From: Stutzerimonas stutzeri
GTDB lineage: Bacteria > Pseudomonadota > Gammaproteobacteria > Pseudomonadales > Pseudomonadaceae
Assembly (NCBI RefSeq): GCF_024448985.1
Contig: NZ_JAMOII010000013.1
Location: 34,833-98,832 of the forward strand
Reading direction: 5' to 3'
Length of the DNA stretch: 64,000 nucleotides
The notes below the pieces were generated by a model. That model did not search any database. It saw only the letters and a program-made list of their open reading frames with translations, and had not been told where the DNA came from. Shown here piece by piece: positions 1 through 8,259 of the stretch. The position numbers and the translations under genes are program-made. The first letter of the stretch is position 1. Every line of letters starts with the position of its first letter.

Positions 1-416
1 CGACGCTCGTTAGTGCTCGATCTGCCTGCTCAAGCTCCATTTGTCTGTATTGCCCGGCAGAGCTAGTAGGATTCGCGGCGTTGCAAGATGGGCTCAGCAT
101 TTGCAGCTGACGTCAGGCCACATATTCGCCAGTGTTCTCGCGGGTCTGGCCTGGAAGCAGCAAGCCCAAAAAACGATTTGTTCTTCGCAGCCTTCTGCTA
201 CCGTTTCTCAGCCCCGACTGGCCCTTCGTGCCGCAGCTCCTGATGATGATTCTGACATGGGCTGTGCTGCTGGTGGACAGCCTCGCCGCGCACGGCGCCG
301 CGCGCTGAATCAACCGCAGCAGCGCCGCCCTGTTCGGTGGTCCCGGAACGACATCGTTACTCAGCAGCCGCTAGATCACTCAGCTGCATGAGGGTTGTAC
401 TCCAACCGGCCATCCG
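1..416. other. Left-edge stretch without a supportable gene
   Basis: No recognisable gene was found. An open frame at 41-391 on the plus strand has no family resemblance. A short plus-strand frame at 132-308 (GTG start, 58 codons) encodes one hydrophobic segment, but it has no convincing ribosome binding site. Both could be chance frames in GC-rich DNA or remains of a decayed gene. Confidence 0.4.
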
Positions 417-489
417 ATTCGCGAGCAAGCTCGCACCCACAAGCAGATGGTGCCTCGGTTCTCGTAGAGCGAGCTTACTCGCAACGAAG
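417..489. repeat. REP-type palindromic repeat doublet
   Basis: Two related elements face each other. The first contains the perfect palindrome GCGAGCAAGCTCGC (421-434) and the second GCGAGCTTACTCGC (469-482). The core resembles the extragenic palindromes scattered between genes in many Pseudomonas genomes. The inverted pair could fold into one long hairpin, as in REPIN doublets. It lies beyond the 3' end of uraH, a usual position for such elements. Confidence 0.6.
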
Positions 490-528
490 GGAGGCCTGGG
501 TAGACGCCGGCCATTGAGCGTCAAAGAC

Positions 529-554
529 AAAAAAAACCCGCCATCAAGGCGGGT
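529..554 (-). terminator. Rho-independent terminator of uraH
   Basis: The stem CCCGCC/GGCGGG with a five-base loop is extended by one A-T pair. On the minus strand it is followed by eight T residues (529-536). It lies about 70 bases past the uraH stop codon. Confidence 0.8.
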
Positions 555-624
555 CGATGACTCAGAGAGTCAAGCTTTACGCATGGGAGAGCGTACTGCC
601 GCTGTAGTTGCGGCAGTCAGCCGA

Positions 625-978
625 TCAGCTACCGCGATAAGTGGAGTAGCTGTACGGAGAAATCAGTAGCGGCACGTGGTAATGATCCTGCTCGGCGCTG
701 ATGCCGAAGCGCAACACGACGACATCCAGAAATGCCTGCTCGGGCAGTTGTACGCCGCGACCACGGTAGTAATCGCCGGCACTGAACTGCAGTTGGTAAA
801 CACCGGAACGGTAGTCATCCCCTTCCAGCAGTGGTGAATCGCAACGGCCATCAGCATTGGTCTGGCGCGTAGTGATCAGCTCGAGGCGCTCGCCTTCGAC
901 CCGATAGAGTTCGATGCGGATGTCGCTACCAGGGCAGCCGTGGGCGGCATCCAGTACGTGAGTAGTCAAACGTCCCAT
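625..978 (-). CDS. uraH: 5-hydroxyisourate hydrolase (transthyretin-like)
   Basis: This enzyme hydrolyses 5-hydroxyisourate, the product of urate oxidation, to OHCU, the second step of ureide formation. The 117-residue protein has the family's N-terminal TTHVLD signature and ends in YRGS, the C-terminal tetrapeptide that separates HIU hydrolases from true transthyretins. The start at 978 gives the usual N-terminus MGRLTTHVLD. An in-frame ATG at 990 is possible, and the only strong purine-rich site (AGGAGG, 1015-1020) is too far from either start. The gene is transcribed away from puuE, and a TTGT-NN-ACAA palindrome lies in the shared upstream region. The function follows from family membership; its purine role is reinforced by the neighbouring puuE, uraD and puuD. 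Confidence 0.93.
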   Translation of the reverse strand: MGRLTTHVLDAAHGCPGSDIRIELYRVEGERLELITTRQTNADGRCDSPLLEGDDYRSGVYQLQFSAGDYYRGRGVQLPEQAFLDVVVLRFGISAEQDHYHVPLLISPYSYSTYRGS

Positions 979-1088
979 AGATTCTGGCATCGCGGATAAA
1001 ACCGCTAATGCTCGCCTCCTCTTGTGATTGGTGTGGACTGGATTCGAGCATAGCATGCGCATAGGTTTTTGAAAGACAGTTTCTATAA

Positions 1089-1104
1089 AAATTGTACACA
1101 ATTT
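1089..1104. promoter_or_regulatory. TTGT-NN-ACAA operator before uraH
   Basis: AAATTGT-AC-ACAATTT is a 16-base dyad with perfect seven-base arms. On the minus strand it covers TACAAT (complement of 1091-1096), a good -10 match for uraH. The same core recurs before puuE, the second permease and the TetR gene. The arms resemble the GT-N-N-AC core of GntR-family operators, but the binding protein is unknown. Confidence 0.6.
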
Positions 1105-1229
1105 ATAGAGCTACAATCCTGACTGCCACGCTGCCGCTCTCCGATGCGCTATCCAGAGCGTGCACCTTCATGAAAGAGCGTGGAATCTCTACGACGCCAG
1201 CGACACGCGAGAAAATTTAGGATTGGTGA

Positions 1230-1258
1230 TTTACAAACTGCAAAACGTTTTGTATACA
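1230..1258 (+). promoter_or_regulatory. Sigma-70-type promoter of puuE
   Basis: TTTACA (1230-1235) and TATACA (1253-1258) are separated by 17 bases. Both hexamers are close to consensus. The -10 hexamer lies inside the palindrome at 1250-1259, as expected for a repressor-occluded promoter. Confidence 0.6.
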
Positions 1259-1259
1259 A
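1250..1259. promoter_or_regulatory. TTGTATACAA operator over the puuE -10 element
   Basis: This perfect 10-base palindrome coincides with the -10 hexamer of the predicted puuE promoter. It shares the TTGT-NN-ACAA form of the sites at 1089, 6528, 13804 and 13823. Confidence 0.6.
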
Positions 1260-1322
1260 TTGACCCATGGCGGTCGTACAGTAATTCACGGTGGCGACCC
1301 GTATTCAAATAAGGAATAACAA

Positions 1323-2255
1323 GTGAGCGCCGACTACCCTCGTGACCTTATCGGCTACGCCGAAAACCCACCCCATCCGCAATGGCCGGGCAATGCCCGC
1401 ATCGCCCTCTCCTTCGTGCTCAATTACGAAGAAGGCGGCGAGCGCTGCGTATTGCATGGCGACAAGGAGTCTGAAGCCTTTCTCTCCGAGATGGTTTCTG
1501 CCCAGCCGTTTCAGGGCGTGCGTCACATGAGCATGGAGTCGCTCTACGAATACGGCAGCCGCGCCGGTGTTTGGCGCCTGCTCAAGCTATTCCGCAAGCA
1601 CGATATTCCGCTGACCATTTTTGCCGTGGCCATGGCCGCGCAACGGCATCCGGACGTGATCAAGGCGATGGTCGCCGATGGCCACGAGATCTGCAGCCAC
1701 GGCTATCGCTGGGTCGACTATCAGTACATGGACGAGGCCGAAGAGCGCGAGCATATGCTTGAGGCCATCCGCATCCTGACCGATATCACTGGTGAACGTC
1801 CGCTGGGCTGGTACACCGGCCGCACCGGCCCGAACACACGCCGTCTGGTACGCGAGGAAGGCGGTTTCCTCTATGACTGCGACACCTACGACGACGATCT
1901 GCCCTACTGGGACCCCGAATCCACTCCGGACAAGCCGCATCTGGTGATCCCCTACACGCTGGACACCAACGACATGCGCTTCACCCAGGTGCAGGGCTTC
2001 AACACCGGCGACGACTTCTTCAAGTACCTGAAGGATGCCTTCGATGTGCTCTATGCCGAAGGCACCGAGGGCGCGCCCAAGATGCTGTCCATCGGGATGC
2101 ACTGTCGCCTGCTGGGTCGCCCGGCACGTCTGGCCGCACTGCAGCGCTTCGTCGAGTACGCCAAGAGTCACGAGCAGGTATGGTTCGCCCGCCGTGTCGA
2201 TATCGCACGCCACTGGCACGCCACTCACCCTTTGAAACAGGAACCCGCCGCATGA
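1323..2255 (+). CDS. puuE: Allantoinase PuuE (polysaccharide-deacetylase fold)
   Basis: PuuE hydrolyses allantoin to allantoate. This 310-residue protein belongs to the NodB/polysaccharide-deacetylase fold rather than the amidohydrolase-type AllB. The conserved N-terminal part reads DLIGYAENPPHPQWPGNARI, and a NodB-like GHEICSHGYRW segment supplies a metal/catalytic histidine. The GTG start at 1323 follows AAGGA at 1311-1315. The stop overlaps the uraD start (ATGA), indicating translational coupling. A sigma-70-type promoter with an overlapping TTGTATACAA palindrome lies 65-95 bases upstream. Confidence 0.93.
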   Translation: MSADYPRDLIGYAENPPHPQWPGNARIALSFVLNYEEGGERCVLHGDKESEAFLSEMVSAQPFQGVRHMSMESLYEYGSRAGVWRLLKLFRKHDIPLTIFAVAMAAQRHPDVIKAMVADGHEICSHGYRWVDYQYMDEAEEREHMLEAIRILTDITGERPLGWYTGRTGPNTRRLVREEGGFLYDCDTYDDDLPYWDPESTPDKPHLVIPYTLDTNDMRFTQVQGFNTGDDFFKYLKDAFDVLYAEGTEGAPKMLSIGMHCRLLGRPARLAALQRFVEYAKSHEQVWFARRVDIARHWHATHPLKQEPAA

Positions 2256-2767
2256 GCCGTTTTCAGACTTTGCAGCCTTCCAGCCTCGACCGCGACGCGT
2301 TCGTTGCCGCCTTCGCCGACATTTACGAGCACTCGCCCTGGGTCGCCGAGCAGGCTTATGACAAGGGAGTCGATGCCAGTCTCGACGACATCGAGACGCT
2401 GCATGCACGCATGGCCGACATACTCTTGAGCGCGCCGCGTGAAACGCAGCTGGCGTTGATCAACGCGCACCCGGATCTGGCCGGCAAGGCCGCCGTGCGT
2501 GGCGAGCTGACAGCCTCCAGCACCTCGGAGCAGGCCGGCGCCGGCATCCATGAATGCACCGCTGAGGAATTCGCACGCTTCACCGAGCTGAACGAGGCCT
2601 ACAAGGACAAGTTCGGTTTCATCTTCATCATGGCGGTCAAGGGCAGCAACCGGCACCAGATCCTGGCGGCGTTCGAGGAACGTCTGCACAACACCCCGGA
2701 GCAGGAATTCGACCGGGCAGTGAGCGAGATCAACAAGATCGCGCTGTTCCGTCTGCAGACGATGTGA
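2252..2767 (+). CDS. uraD: OHCU decarboxylase
   Basis: UraD decarboxylates 2-oxo-4-hydroxy-4-carboxy-5-ureidoimidazoline (OHCU) stereospecifically to S-allantoin, completing the conversion begun by urate oxidase and UraH. The 171-residue product has the family motif INAHPDLAGKA with the catalytic histidine at about residue 73, followed by the conserved E-Q-A-G segment and FIMAVKG. The start is fixed by the four-base overlap with the puuE stop. A longer open frame beginning at 2180 runs through puuE and is not the gene. The pair puuE-uraD is one transcription unit. Confidence 0.93.
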   Translation: MSRFQTLQPSSLDRDAFVAAFADIYEHSPWVAEQAYDKGVDASLDDIETLHARMADILLSAPRETQLALINAHPDLAGKAAVRGELTASSTSEQAGAGIHECTAEEFARFTELNEAYKDKFGFIFIMAVKGSNRHQILAAFEERLHNTPEQEFDRAVSEINKIALFRLQTM

Positions 2768-2915
2768 GCAAAGCGTCGGAGGCGAAACCATTGGCTTCGC
2801 GGCAAGCCGCCGCGTAGCCAAGCAACAGAATGAAGCAAGCCTCTGCCATGCGCCGAGGGACGGGGTGAGAGTCTCATCCCACTCGAATAACAACGAACAC
2901 ACGAGTAACCCAGCC

Positions 2916-3428
2916 ATGCGCATACTCAAGATCGAACCGTTGACCAAGGAAGCCTTCGCCCCTTTCGGTGATGTGATCGAAACCGAAGGCAGCGACTACT
3001 TCATGATCAACAACGGTTCCACCCGCCGCTATCACAAGCTGGCGTCGGTAGAGACCGCGCAGCCGGAAGATCAGGCCATCATCAGCATCTTCGCCGCCGA
3101 TGCGTTGGAGATGCCGCTGGCCATTCGCATGCTCGAACGACATCCGCTGGGCAGCCAGGCGTTCATTCCGCTGCTCGGCAACCCCTTTCTGGTCGTGGTC
3201 GCGCCACTTGGCGATGCACCTGTACCGGGACACGTCCGCGCCTTCCGTAGCAACGGCAGGCAGGGCGTCAATTACCACCGCGGCGTCTGGCACCACCCGG
3301 TGCTGACGATCGAAAAGCGGGATGAATTCCTGGTGGTCGATCGCAGCGGTTCTGGCAACAACTGCGACGAGCATTTTTTTACTGAGGATGAGCTGGTTCT
3401 CCTCGACCCCCACCGGGACTCCGAGTAA
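2916..3428 (+). CDS. allA: Ureidoglycolate lyase
   Basis: This enzyme cleaves ureidoglycolate to glyoxylate and urea, the last step of the urea-releasing allantoate route. The 170-residue protein matches the AllA/ureidoglycolate lyase family (N-terminus ILKIEPLTKEAFAPFGDVIE; YHRGVWHHP motif in the C-terminal half). The family fold is a cupin-like barrel. The ATG at 2916 was preferred to the upstream in-frame start at 2865, which adds 17 non-family residues. The ribosome binding site is weak. An allantoicase, needed to make its substrate, is not in this window and must be elsewhere. The gene lies 148 bases after uraD in the same direction. Confidence 0.9.
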   Translation: MRILKIEPLTKEAFAPFGDVIETEGSDYFMINNGSTRRYHKLASVETAQPEDQAIISIFAADALEMPLAIRMLERHPLGSQAFIPLLGNPFLVVVAPLGDAPVPGHVRAFRSNGRQGVNYHRGVWHHPVLTIEKRDEFLVVDRSGSGNNCDEHFFTEDELVLLDPHRDSE

Positions 3429-3578
3429 GCGTCCGATTGTTACCGAGGGCCATCCCGGCGCGGCTGACGTGCACAGCCGACACCGGACATGCGTTTTCAG
3501 AACAAACGAGACACCTGCGACGAGTCGAATAAGAAGAAACATCGGTTGGTACGCCAGCCGTGCAAAGAGGTAATTATC

Positions 3579-4832
3579 GTGGAAGCACATCTGACCGAAT
3601 GGCTGAACCTGAGTATTCGCTGGATTCACATGATCGTCGGCATCGCCTGGATCGGTGCATCGTTCTACTTCGTCTGGCTGGAAAACAACCTTAACCGTGC
3701 CAACCCGCGAGATGGCCTGTCCGGCGATCTTTGGGCGATCCACGGCGGTGGTATTTACCACCTGGAAAAATACAAACTCGCGCCTCCGCAAATGCCGGAG
3801 AATCTGCACTGGTTCAAGTGGGAGGCCTATACCACCTGGCTGTCGGGCGTCGCCCTGCTGATGGTGGTCTACTACCTCAACCCCAGTTTGTACCTGGTCC
3901 TGCCTGGCAGCGGCATGTCCCCTGCTACAGCGGTGGCCATCGGCTTCGGCTCGCTGATCGTCGGCTGGTTCATCTATGACCTGCTTTGCGACTCGCCGCT
4001 GGGCAAGAAGCCAGCGCTGCTCGGCCTCGTCCTGTTCGTTCTGGTGATCGCCGCGTGCTGGGGCTACTCGCAGATCTTCAGCGGTCGCGCTGCCTACATC
4101 CATACCGGTGCACTGATCGGCACCATCATGGTCGGCAACGTGTTCCGCATCATCATGCCGGCCCAGCGCGCGCTGGTCGCCGCCATCGAGCAGAACCGCA
4201 CGCCCGACCCGCTGCTGCCGGCCAAAGGCCTGCTGCGCTCGCGTCACAACAACTACTTCACCCTGCCGGTGCTGTTCATTATGATCAGCAACCACTTCCC
4301 GAGCACCTACGGCAGCCAGTACAACTGGTTGATCCTGGCTGCACTCGGCGCGTTGTCGGTACTGGCTCGCCATTACTTCAACACCCGCCACGACAGCAAC
4401 CGCTTCGCCTGGGCACTACCTGCTGCGGCAGTCGGCATGATTTGCCTGGCCTTCGTGCTGTCGCCGAATCGTCAACCCGCTGCACCCAACCTGGCCGCCA
4501 CCTCCCCGGAGCAAGCGAGCATGTCGGCGCAACAGAGCGGTACTGCCGAGGCCGAGACCGTGGCCGGCAACAGCGAGTTCGCCAAGGTCAAGCAGGTAAT
4601 CGACGAACGCTGCACCGTTTGCCACGCAGCCCAGCCGAGCAGCCCGCTATTCAGCGCGCCACCCGCCGGGGTCATGTTCGACACGCCCGAGCAGATCAAA
4701 CTGCAGGCTGCGAAGATTCATGCGCAGACCGTCGCCAGCCAGATCATGCCGCTGGGTAACATGACCAACATGACCCAGGAAGAGCGCGACCTGCTCGGCG
4801 CCTGGATCGACAAGGGCGCGTCGATCAACTGA
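3579..4832 (+). CDS. puuD: Membrane urate oxidase with C-terminal cytochrome c (PuuD)
   Basis: PuuD oxidises urate to 5-hydroxyisourate and passes electrons to a covalent heme instead of making hydrogen peroxide as soluble uricase does. The 417-residue protein has an N-terminal multi-span membrane domain (DUF989/urate hydroxylase type, about residues 1-290, starting VEAHLTEWLNLSIRWIHMIV), then a linker and a cytochrome c domain. The heme motif is CTVCH (C345, C348, H349), with a plausible methionine ligand in the segment IMPLGNMTNM. The GTG start at 3579 has GAGG eight bases before it; the upstream ATG at 3489 lacks one. A strong terminator follows directly, ending the puuE-uraD-allA-puuD group. 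Confidence 0.9.
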   Translation: MEAHLTEWLNLSIRWIHMIVGIAWIGASFYFVWLENNLNRANPRDGLSGDLWAIHGGGIYHLEKYKLAPPQMPENLHWFKWEAYTTWLSGVALLMVVYYLNPSLYLVLPGSGMSPATAVAIGFGSLIVGWFIYDLLCDSPLGKKPALLGLVLFVLVIAACWGYSQIFSGRAAYIHTGALIGTIMVGNVFRIIMPAQRALVAAIEQNRTPDPLLPAKGLLRSRHNNYFTLPVLFIMISNHFPSTYGSQYNWLILAALGALSVLARHYFNTRHDSNRFAWALPAAAVGMICLAFVLSPNRQPAAPNLAATSPEQASMSAQQSGTAEAETVAGNSEFAKVKQVIDERCTVCHAAQPSSPLFSAPPAGVMFDTPEQIKLQAAKIHAQTVASQIMPLGNMTNMTQEERDLLGAWIDKGASIN

Positions 4833-4845
4833 TCGTGTCCGCAAG

Positions 4846-4871
4846 CCGCGCTTTCGAGCGCGGTTTTTTTT
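4846..4871 (+). terminator. Rho-independent terminator after puuD
   Basis: A perfect seven-base stem CCGCGCT/AGCGCGG with a TTCG tetraloop is followed by eight T residues. It begins 14 bases after the puuD stop codon. Confidence 0.9.
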
Positions 4872-5002
4872 GTTCCCAGCCCTTCACTCACGAATAGCCG
4901 TAACAGGGTTCTGCCCTGCCAGAATCACAGCTCGAAAATCGGCCTCGCACGTTCAGCGGGGCCACGCGACATCCAATAACAAAAGCGTCCGAGGTGTTTT
5001 GC

Positions 5003-6352
5003 ATGAACGATGTAACCCAGCGGGAAACCGCGCCCGTTACAGAAAAGCAGCTGCCTTTGCTGCAGATGCTGCTGGTGAGTTTTCAGCACGTACTGCTGAT
5101 GTATGGCGGGGCCGTCGCCGTGCCCCTGATTGTCGGCCAGGCAGCCGGTCTCTCTCGTGAGGAGATCGCTTTCCTGATCAATGCCGATCTGCTGGTGGCG
5201 GGCATTGCCACGATCGTTCAATCCATGGGGATCGGTCCGGTCGGCATTCGCATGCCGGTAATGATGGGCGCCAGCTTCGCTGCGGTCAGCAGCATGGTTG
5301 TCATGGCCGGCATGCCTGGCGTAGGAATGACAGGTATCTTCGGCGCCACCATCGCTGCCGGCTTCTTCGGACTGCTGATCGCGCCTTTCGTCTCCAAGAT
5401 TGTCCGCCTGTTTCCGCCGCTGGTGACCGGTACGGTGATCACCGCCATTGGCCTATCGCTATTCCCCGTGGCGGTGAACTGGGCCGGCGGCGGCAGCACC
5501 ACTGGCCAATTCGGCGCCCTGCCCTACCTCGGCGTAGCAGCTGCGGTGCTGACCGTGATTCTTCTGATCAATCAGTTTATGCGTGGCTTCTGGGTCAACG
5601 TCTCGGTACTGGTGGGCATGGCGCTGGGTTACGTGCTGGCGGCCAGCCTGGGGATGGTCGATTTGTCGGGCATCAGCTCGGCGCCGGCGTTCCAAGTGGT
5701 CACGCCGAATCACTTCGGCGCGCCGCAATTCCTCCTCGCGCCGATTCTGTCTATGTGTCTGGTGGTGGTGATTATCTTCGTCGAGTCAGCCGGCATGTTC
5801 CTCGCGCTAGGCAAGATCACGGGACAGGACGTCGACCCCAAGCAGCTGCGCCGCGGTCTGCTGTGTGATGCCGGAGCAACTTTCTTTGCCGGCTTCATGA
5901 ACACCTTCACGCATTCGTCCTTCGCGCAGAACATCGGTCTGGTGCAGATGACCGGCGTGCGTAGCCGCTACGTGACTGCGGTTGCGGGACTCTTCCTCAT
6001 CAGCCTGAGCCTGCTGCCAAAGGCCGCGTTCATGGTAGCCTCGATTCCCGCAGCGGTATTGGGCGGTGCAGGCATCGCCATGTTCGGCATGGTCGCAGCC
6101 ACGGGCATCAAGATCCTGCAGGAAGCCGATATCGGTGACCATCGCAACCAGCTATTGGTCGCGGTGAGCATCGGTCTAGGCATGGTGCCGGTGGTTCGCC
6201 CCGAATTCTTCGCGCATCTGCCGCATTGGATGGAGCCCATCACCCACAGCGGAATCGCCGTAGCCACCATCAGCGCTGTGACGCTGAATCTGCTGTTCAA
6301 TGTACTCGGCGGGCCGGAGCGCAATGCGCTGACCGGTGCGACTCAACACTGA
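5003..6352 (+). CDS. NCS2 nucleobase permease (urate/xanthine type)
   Basis: This 449-residue inner-membrane transporter belongs to the nucleobase:cation symporter-2 family, with about 12-14 hydrophobic segments. The NCS2 signature is clear: FAQNIGLVQMTGVRSRY in the C-terminal half and MGIGPVGIRMPVMMGASFA near the N-terminus. The ATG at 5003 follows GAGG with an eight-base spacer; an in-frame GTG at 4994 overlaps that site and is less likely. Its place between the urate oxidase and a second NCS2 gene suggests urate or xanthine as substrate. The family also includes uracil permeases, so the exact substrate is inferred from context. Confidence 0.85.
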   Translation: MNDVTQRETAPVTEKQLPLLQMLLVSFQHVLLMYGGAVAVPLIVGQAAGLSREEIAFLINADLLVAGIATIVQSMGIGPVGIRMPVMMGASFAAVSSMVVMAGMPGVGMTGIFGATIAAGFFGLLIAPFVSKIVRLFPPLVTGTVITAIGLSLFPVAVNWAGGGSTTGQFGALPYLGVAAAVLTVILLINQFMRGFWVNVSVLVGMALGYVLAASLGMVDLSGISSAPAFQVVTPNHFGAPQFLLAPILSMCLVVVIIFVESAGMFLALGKITGQDVDPKQLRRGLLCDAGATFFAGFMNTFTHSSFAQNIGLVQMTGVRSRYVTAVAGLFLISLSLLPKAAFMVASIPAAVLGGAGIAMFGMVAATGIKILQEADIGDHRNQLLVAVSIGLGMVPVVRPEFFAHLPHWMEPITHSGIAVATISAVTLNLLFNVLGGPERNALTGATQH

Positions 6353-6527
6353 TCGATAGTGAGGGCGCCGCGACGGAACGCGGCGCCATACCTATTTCGC
6401 GTCTCCTCAACCATCAACGAAACCTCGCCGCCGACTGCCACCCTGCCGGACACCACGCCACGCGCTAAACCCGGCCGCACTAGCCACCCATACGGCATCA
6501 GTCACGTTCCAGATCGCGCTCGTCGCA

Positions 6528-6539
6528 ATTGTGCACAAT
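6528..6539. promoter_or_regulatory. TTGTGCACAA operator before the second permease
   Basis: ATTGTGCACAAT is a perfect 12-base palindrome of the same form as the sites before puuE, uraH and the TetR gene. It lies just upstream of the predicted -35 element at 6554. Confidence 0.55.
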
Positions 6540-6553
6540 AGTTAAATTAATTG

Positions 6554-6583
6554 TTTAACCTAATGTTCACAGGTTGCTATAGT
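6554..6583 (+). promoter_or_regulatory. Putative promoter of the second permease
   Basis: TTTAAC (6554-6559) and TATAGT (6578-6583) are separated by 18 bases. The -10 is good and the -35 moderate. The inverted repeat GTTAAA/TTTAAC overlaps the -35 region. Confidence 0.45.
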
Positions 6584-6670
6584 CAACTCATCCTGACCGC
6601 CGAAACAACTTTTCTGCGACCAGCGATCGGGGTCCGTGCAACCCCAAAGCCCATGACCGAACAATAACTA

Positions 6671-8185
6671 ATGGCAGGCTTGACCATGACCGCAACCGAA
6701 TCCAGGAGCGGTGACGCTCCCAACCAGGACCTGATCTATCAACTCGAGGATCGCCCGGGTCCGCTTCCCGCCACCTTCGCCGCCGTCCAGCACGTGCTGG
6801 CCAGTTTCGTTGGCGTCATCACTCCAACCCTGATCATCGGCAGCGTGCTTGGCCTGGGCGAGTACGTGCCCTATCTGGTGAGCATGGCGCTGTTCGTGTC
6901 CGGCCTCGGCACCTTCATTCAAGCCAAACGAATTGGCCCAGTCGGCGCTGGCATGCTCTGCCTGCAAGGCACCAGTTTCGGCTTTCTCAGCGTGATCCTA
7001 GCGGCGGGCTTCATCGTCAAGGGTCGCGGTGGCAGCCCGGAAGAAATCCTGGCCACTCTGTTCGGTGTCGGTTTCTGCGCAGCATTCGTCGAAATCGCCG
7101 TCAGTCAATGCATAAATCGACTGCGCAGAATCATCACGCCGGTGGTTACCGGCACCATCATTAGTCTGATGGGTCTGTCGCTGATTAAAGTTTCGATGAC
7201 CGATATTGCTGGGGGGTACGGGGCTGAAAATCCCGGTGCGCTACCGAATCTGATGCTGGCCGGGCTGGTACTCGGCACCATCATCTTGCTGAACCGTTTT
7301 GGTTTCCCCCTGCTGCGGCTATCGGCAGTGATCGTGGCACTGGCCGTCGGTTACTTTGCCGCCTGGATGATGGGCATGGTTGATTTTTCCAGCCTCGCCA
7401 CGCTTCCAGCGGTCAGCGTGCCGCAGCCGTTTAGGTTCGGCTTCGCCTTCGACTGGATGGCGTTCATCCCAATCGCGGTCATCTTTTTGATCACCCCACT
7501 GGAGACGGCCGGCGACCTGACCGCCAACTCGATGATTTCGCGCCAGCCGGTCAAGGGCCCGCTCTATTTGAAGCGAATCAAGGGCGGCATTCTCGGTGAC
7601 GGCTGCAGCTCGCTGTTGGCCGCCACCTTCAACAGCTTGCCGATGACCACATTCAGCCAGAACAACGGCGTGATTCAGCTGACCGGCGTTGCCAGCCGCC
7701 ATGTAGGGCTGTACATCGCTGGCATCCTGATTCTGCTGGCATTGTTTCCTGCGGTTGGTGGCGTGCTGCAGTTGATGCCCAAGCCGGTACTCGGTGGCGC
7801 CACGCTGATCATGTTCGGTACCGTCGCCATCGCTGGGATCAAGATCCTTGCCGAAGCGGGCCTGAACCGTCGCAACATGCTCATCGTCGCCGTCTCACTG
7901 GGTCTCGGACTGGGCGTCGCCGCAGTGCCGGATGTGCTGAGCAACTTGCCTGATGTGTTGAAGAATATCTTCGGCTCGCCGATCACCATCGGTGCCTTCA
8001 GCGCAATCCTGCTCAATTTCTTCCTGCCCCGCGAACCGGAAGAAATGGACGACTATGACCCCGACAACCTGATCGAGGATTCGGTTGGCACCAATACCTT
8101 GGCAGTCAACATCCCGGATTACTCCAAGGACACAAAGAAGGCCACCAGCAACGATACCTCAGCGCACCTGACACCAACGGGCTGA
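6671..8185 (+). CDS. NCS2 xanthine permease-like transporter
   Basis: This 504-residue protein is a second NCS2 symporter, only distantly similar to the one at 5003. It carries the signature FSQNNGVIQLTGVASRHVG, close to that of the XanP/XanQ xanthine permeases. The N-terminal HVLASFVGVITPTLIIGSVL and LQGTSFGF segments also fit the purine branch. A hydrophilic C-terminal tail of about 45 residues is acidic. The start could instead be the ATG at 6686, preceded by GGCAGG with a seven-base spacer; the ATG at 6671 has a poor site. It has its own promoter with a TTGTGCACAA palindrome, and a Tsx-like porin gene follows 74 bases later. Confidence 0.87.
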   Translation: MAGLTMTATESRSGDAPNQDLIYQLEDRPGPLPATFAAVQHVLASFVGVITPTLIIGSVLGLGEYVPYLVSMALFVSGLGTFIQAKRIGPVGAGMLCLQGTSFGFLSVILAAGFIVKGRGGSPEEILATLFGVGFCAAFVEIAVSQCINRLRRIITPVVTGTIISLMGLSLIKVSMTDIAGGYGAENPGALPNLMLAGLVLGTIILLNRFGFPLLRLSAVIVALAVGYFAAWMMGMVDFSSLATLPAVSVPQPFRFGFAFDWMAFIPIAVIFLITPLETAGDLTANSMISRQPVKGPLYLKRIKGGILGDGCSSLLAATFNSLPMTTFSQNNGVIQLTGVASRHVGLYIAGILILLALFPAVGGVLQLMPKPVLGGATLIMFGTVAIAGIKILAEAGLNRRNMLIVAVSLGLGLGVAAVPDVLSNLPDVLKNIFGSPITIGAFSAILLNFFLPREPEEMDDYDPDNLIEDSVGTNTLAVNIPDYSKDTKKATSNDTSAHLTPTG

Positions 8186-8195
8186 TCACCCTTGC

Positions 8196-8219
8196 GCCAG
8201 GGCACAACAGTGCCCTGGC
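8196..8219. other. Strong hairpin between permease and porin genes
   Basis: GCCAGGGCAC and GTGCCCTGGC form a perfect ten-base stem with a four-base loop. No T-tract follows, so it is more likely an RNA-stabilising or partial-attenuation hairpin than a full terminator. Such a structure could set different levels of permease and porin from one transcript. Confidence 0.6.
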
Positions 8220-8259
8220 AGCACTGCATTCACAACAACAAAACCAAAGGGCACTCCGC

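Larger units (their letters stand above)
979..1322. other. Divergent uraH/puuE control region
   Basis: This 344-base region separates the divergent uraH and puuE genes. It holds the two palindromes and the puuE promoter listed separately. The stretch between about 1110 and 1220 shows no further recognisable element. Confidence 0.6.
6353..6670. other. Intergenic region before the second permease
   Basis: This 318-base stretch has no gene. The first 170 bases show nothing recognisable and no clear terminator after the first permease. The last 150 hold the operator at 6528 and the promoter at 6554-6583, listed separately, with an inverted repeat GTTAAA/TTTAAC (6541-6559) between them. Confidence 0.5.

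Noticed and set aside
41-391. Open reading frame of 116 codons at the left edge
   Set aside because: The composition is arginine/alanine-rich and resembles a chance frame in GC-rich DNA, with no family resemblance and no good ribosome site.
2874-4391. Minus-strand frame of 505 codons over allA and puuD
   Set aside because: It is antisense to two recognised genes and its translation is rich in shadow-frame residues.
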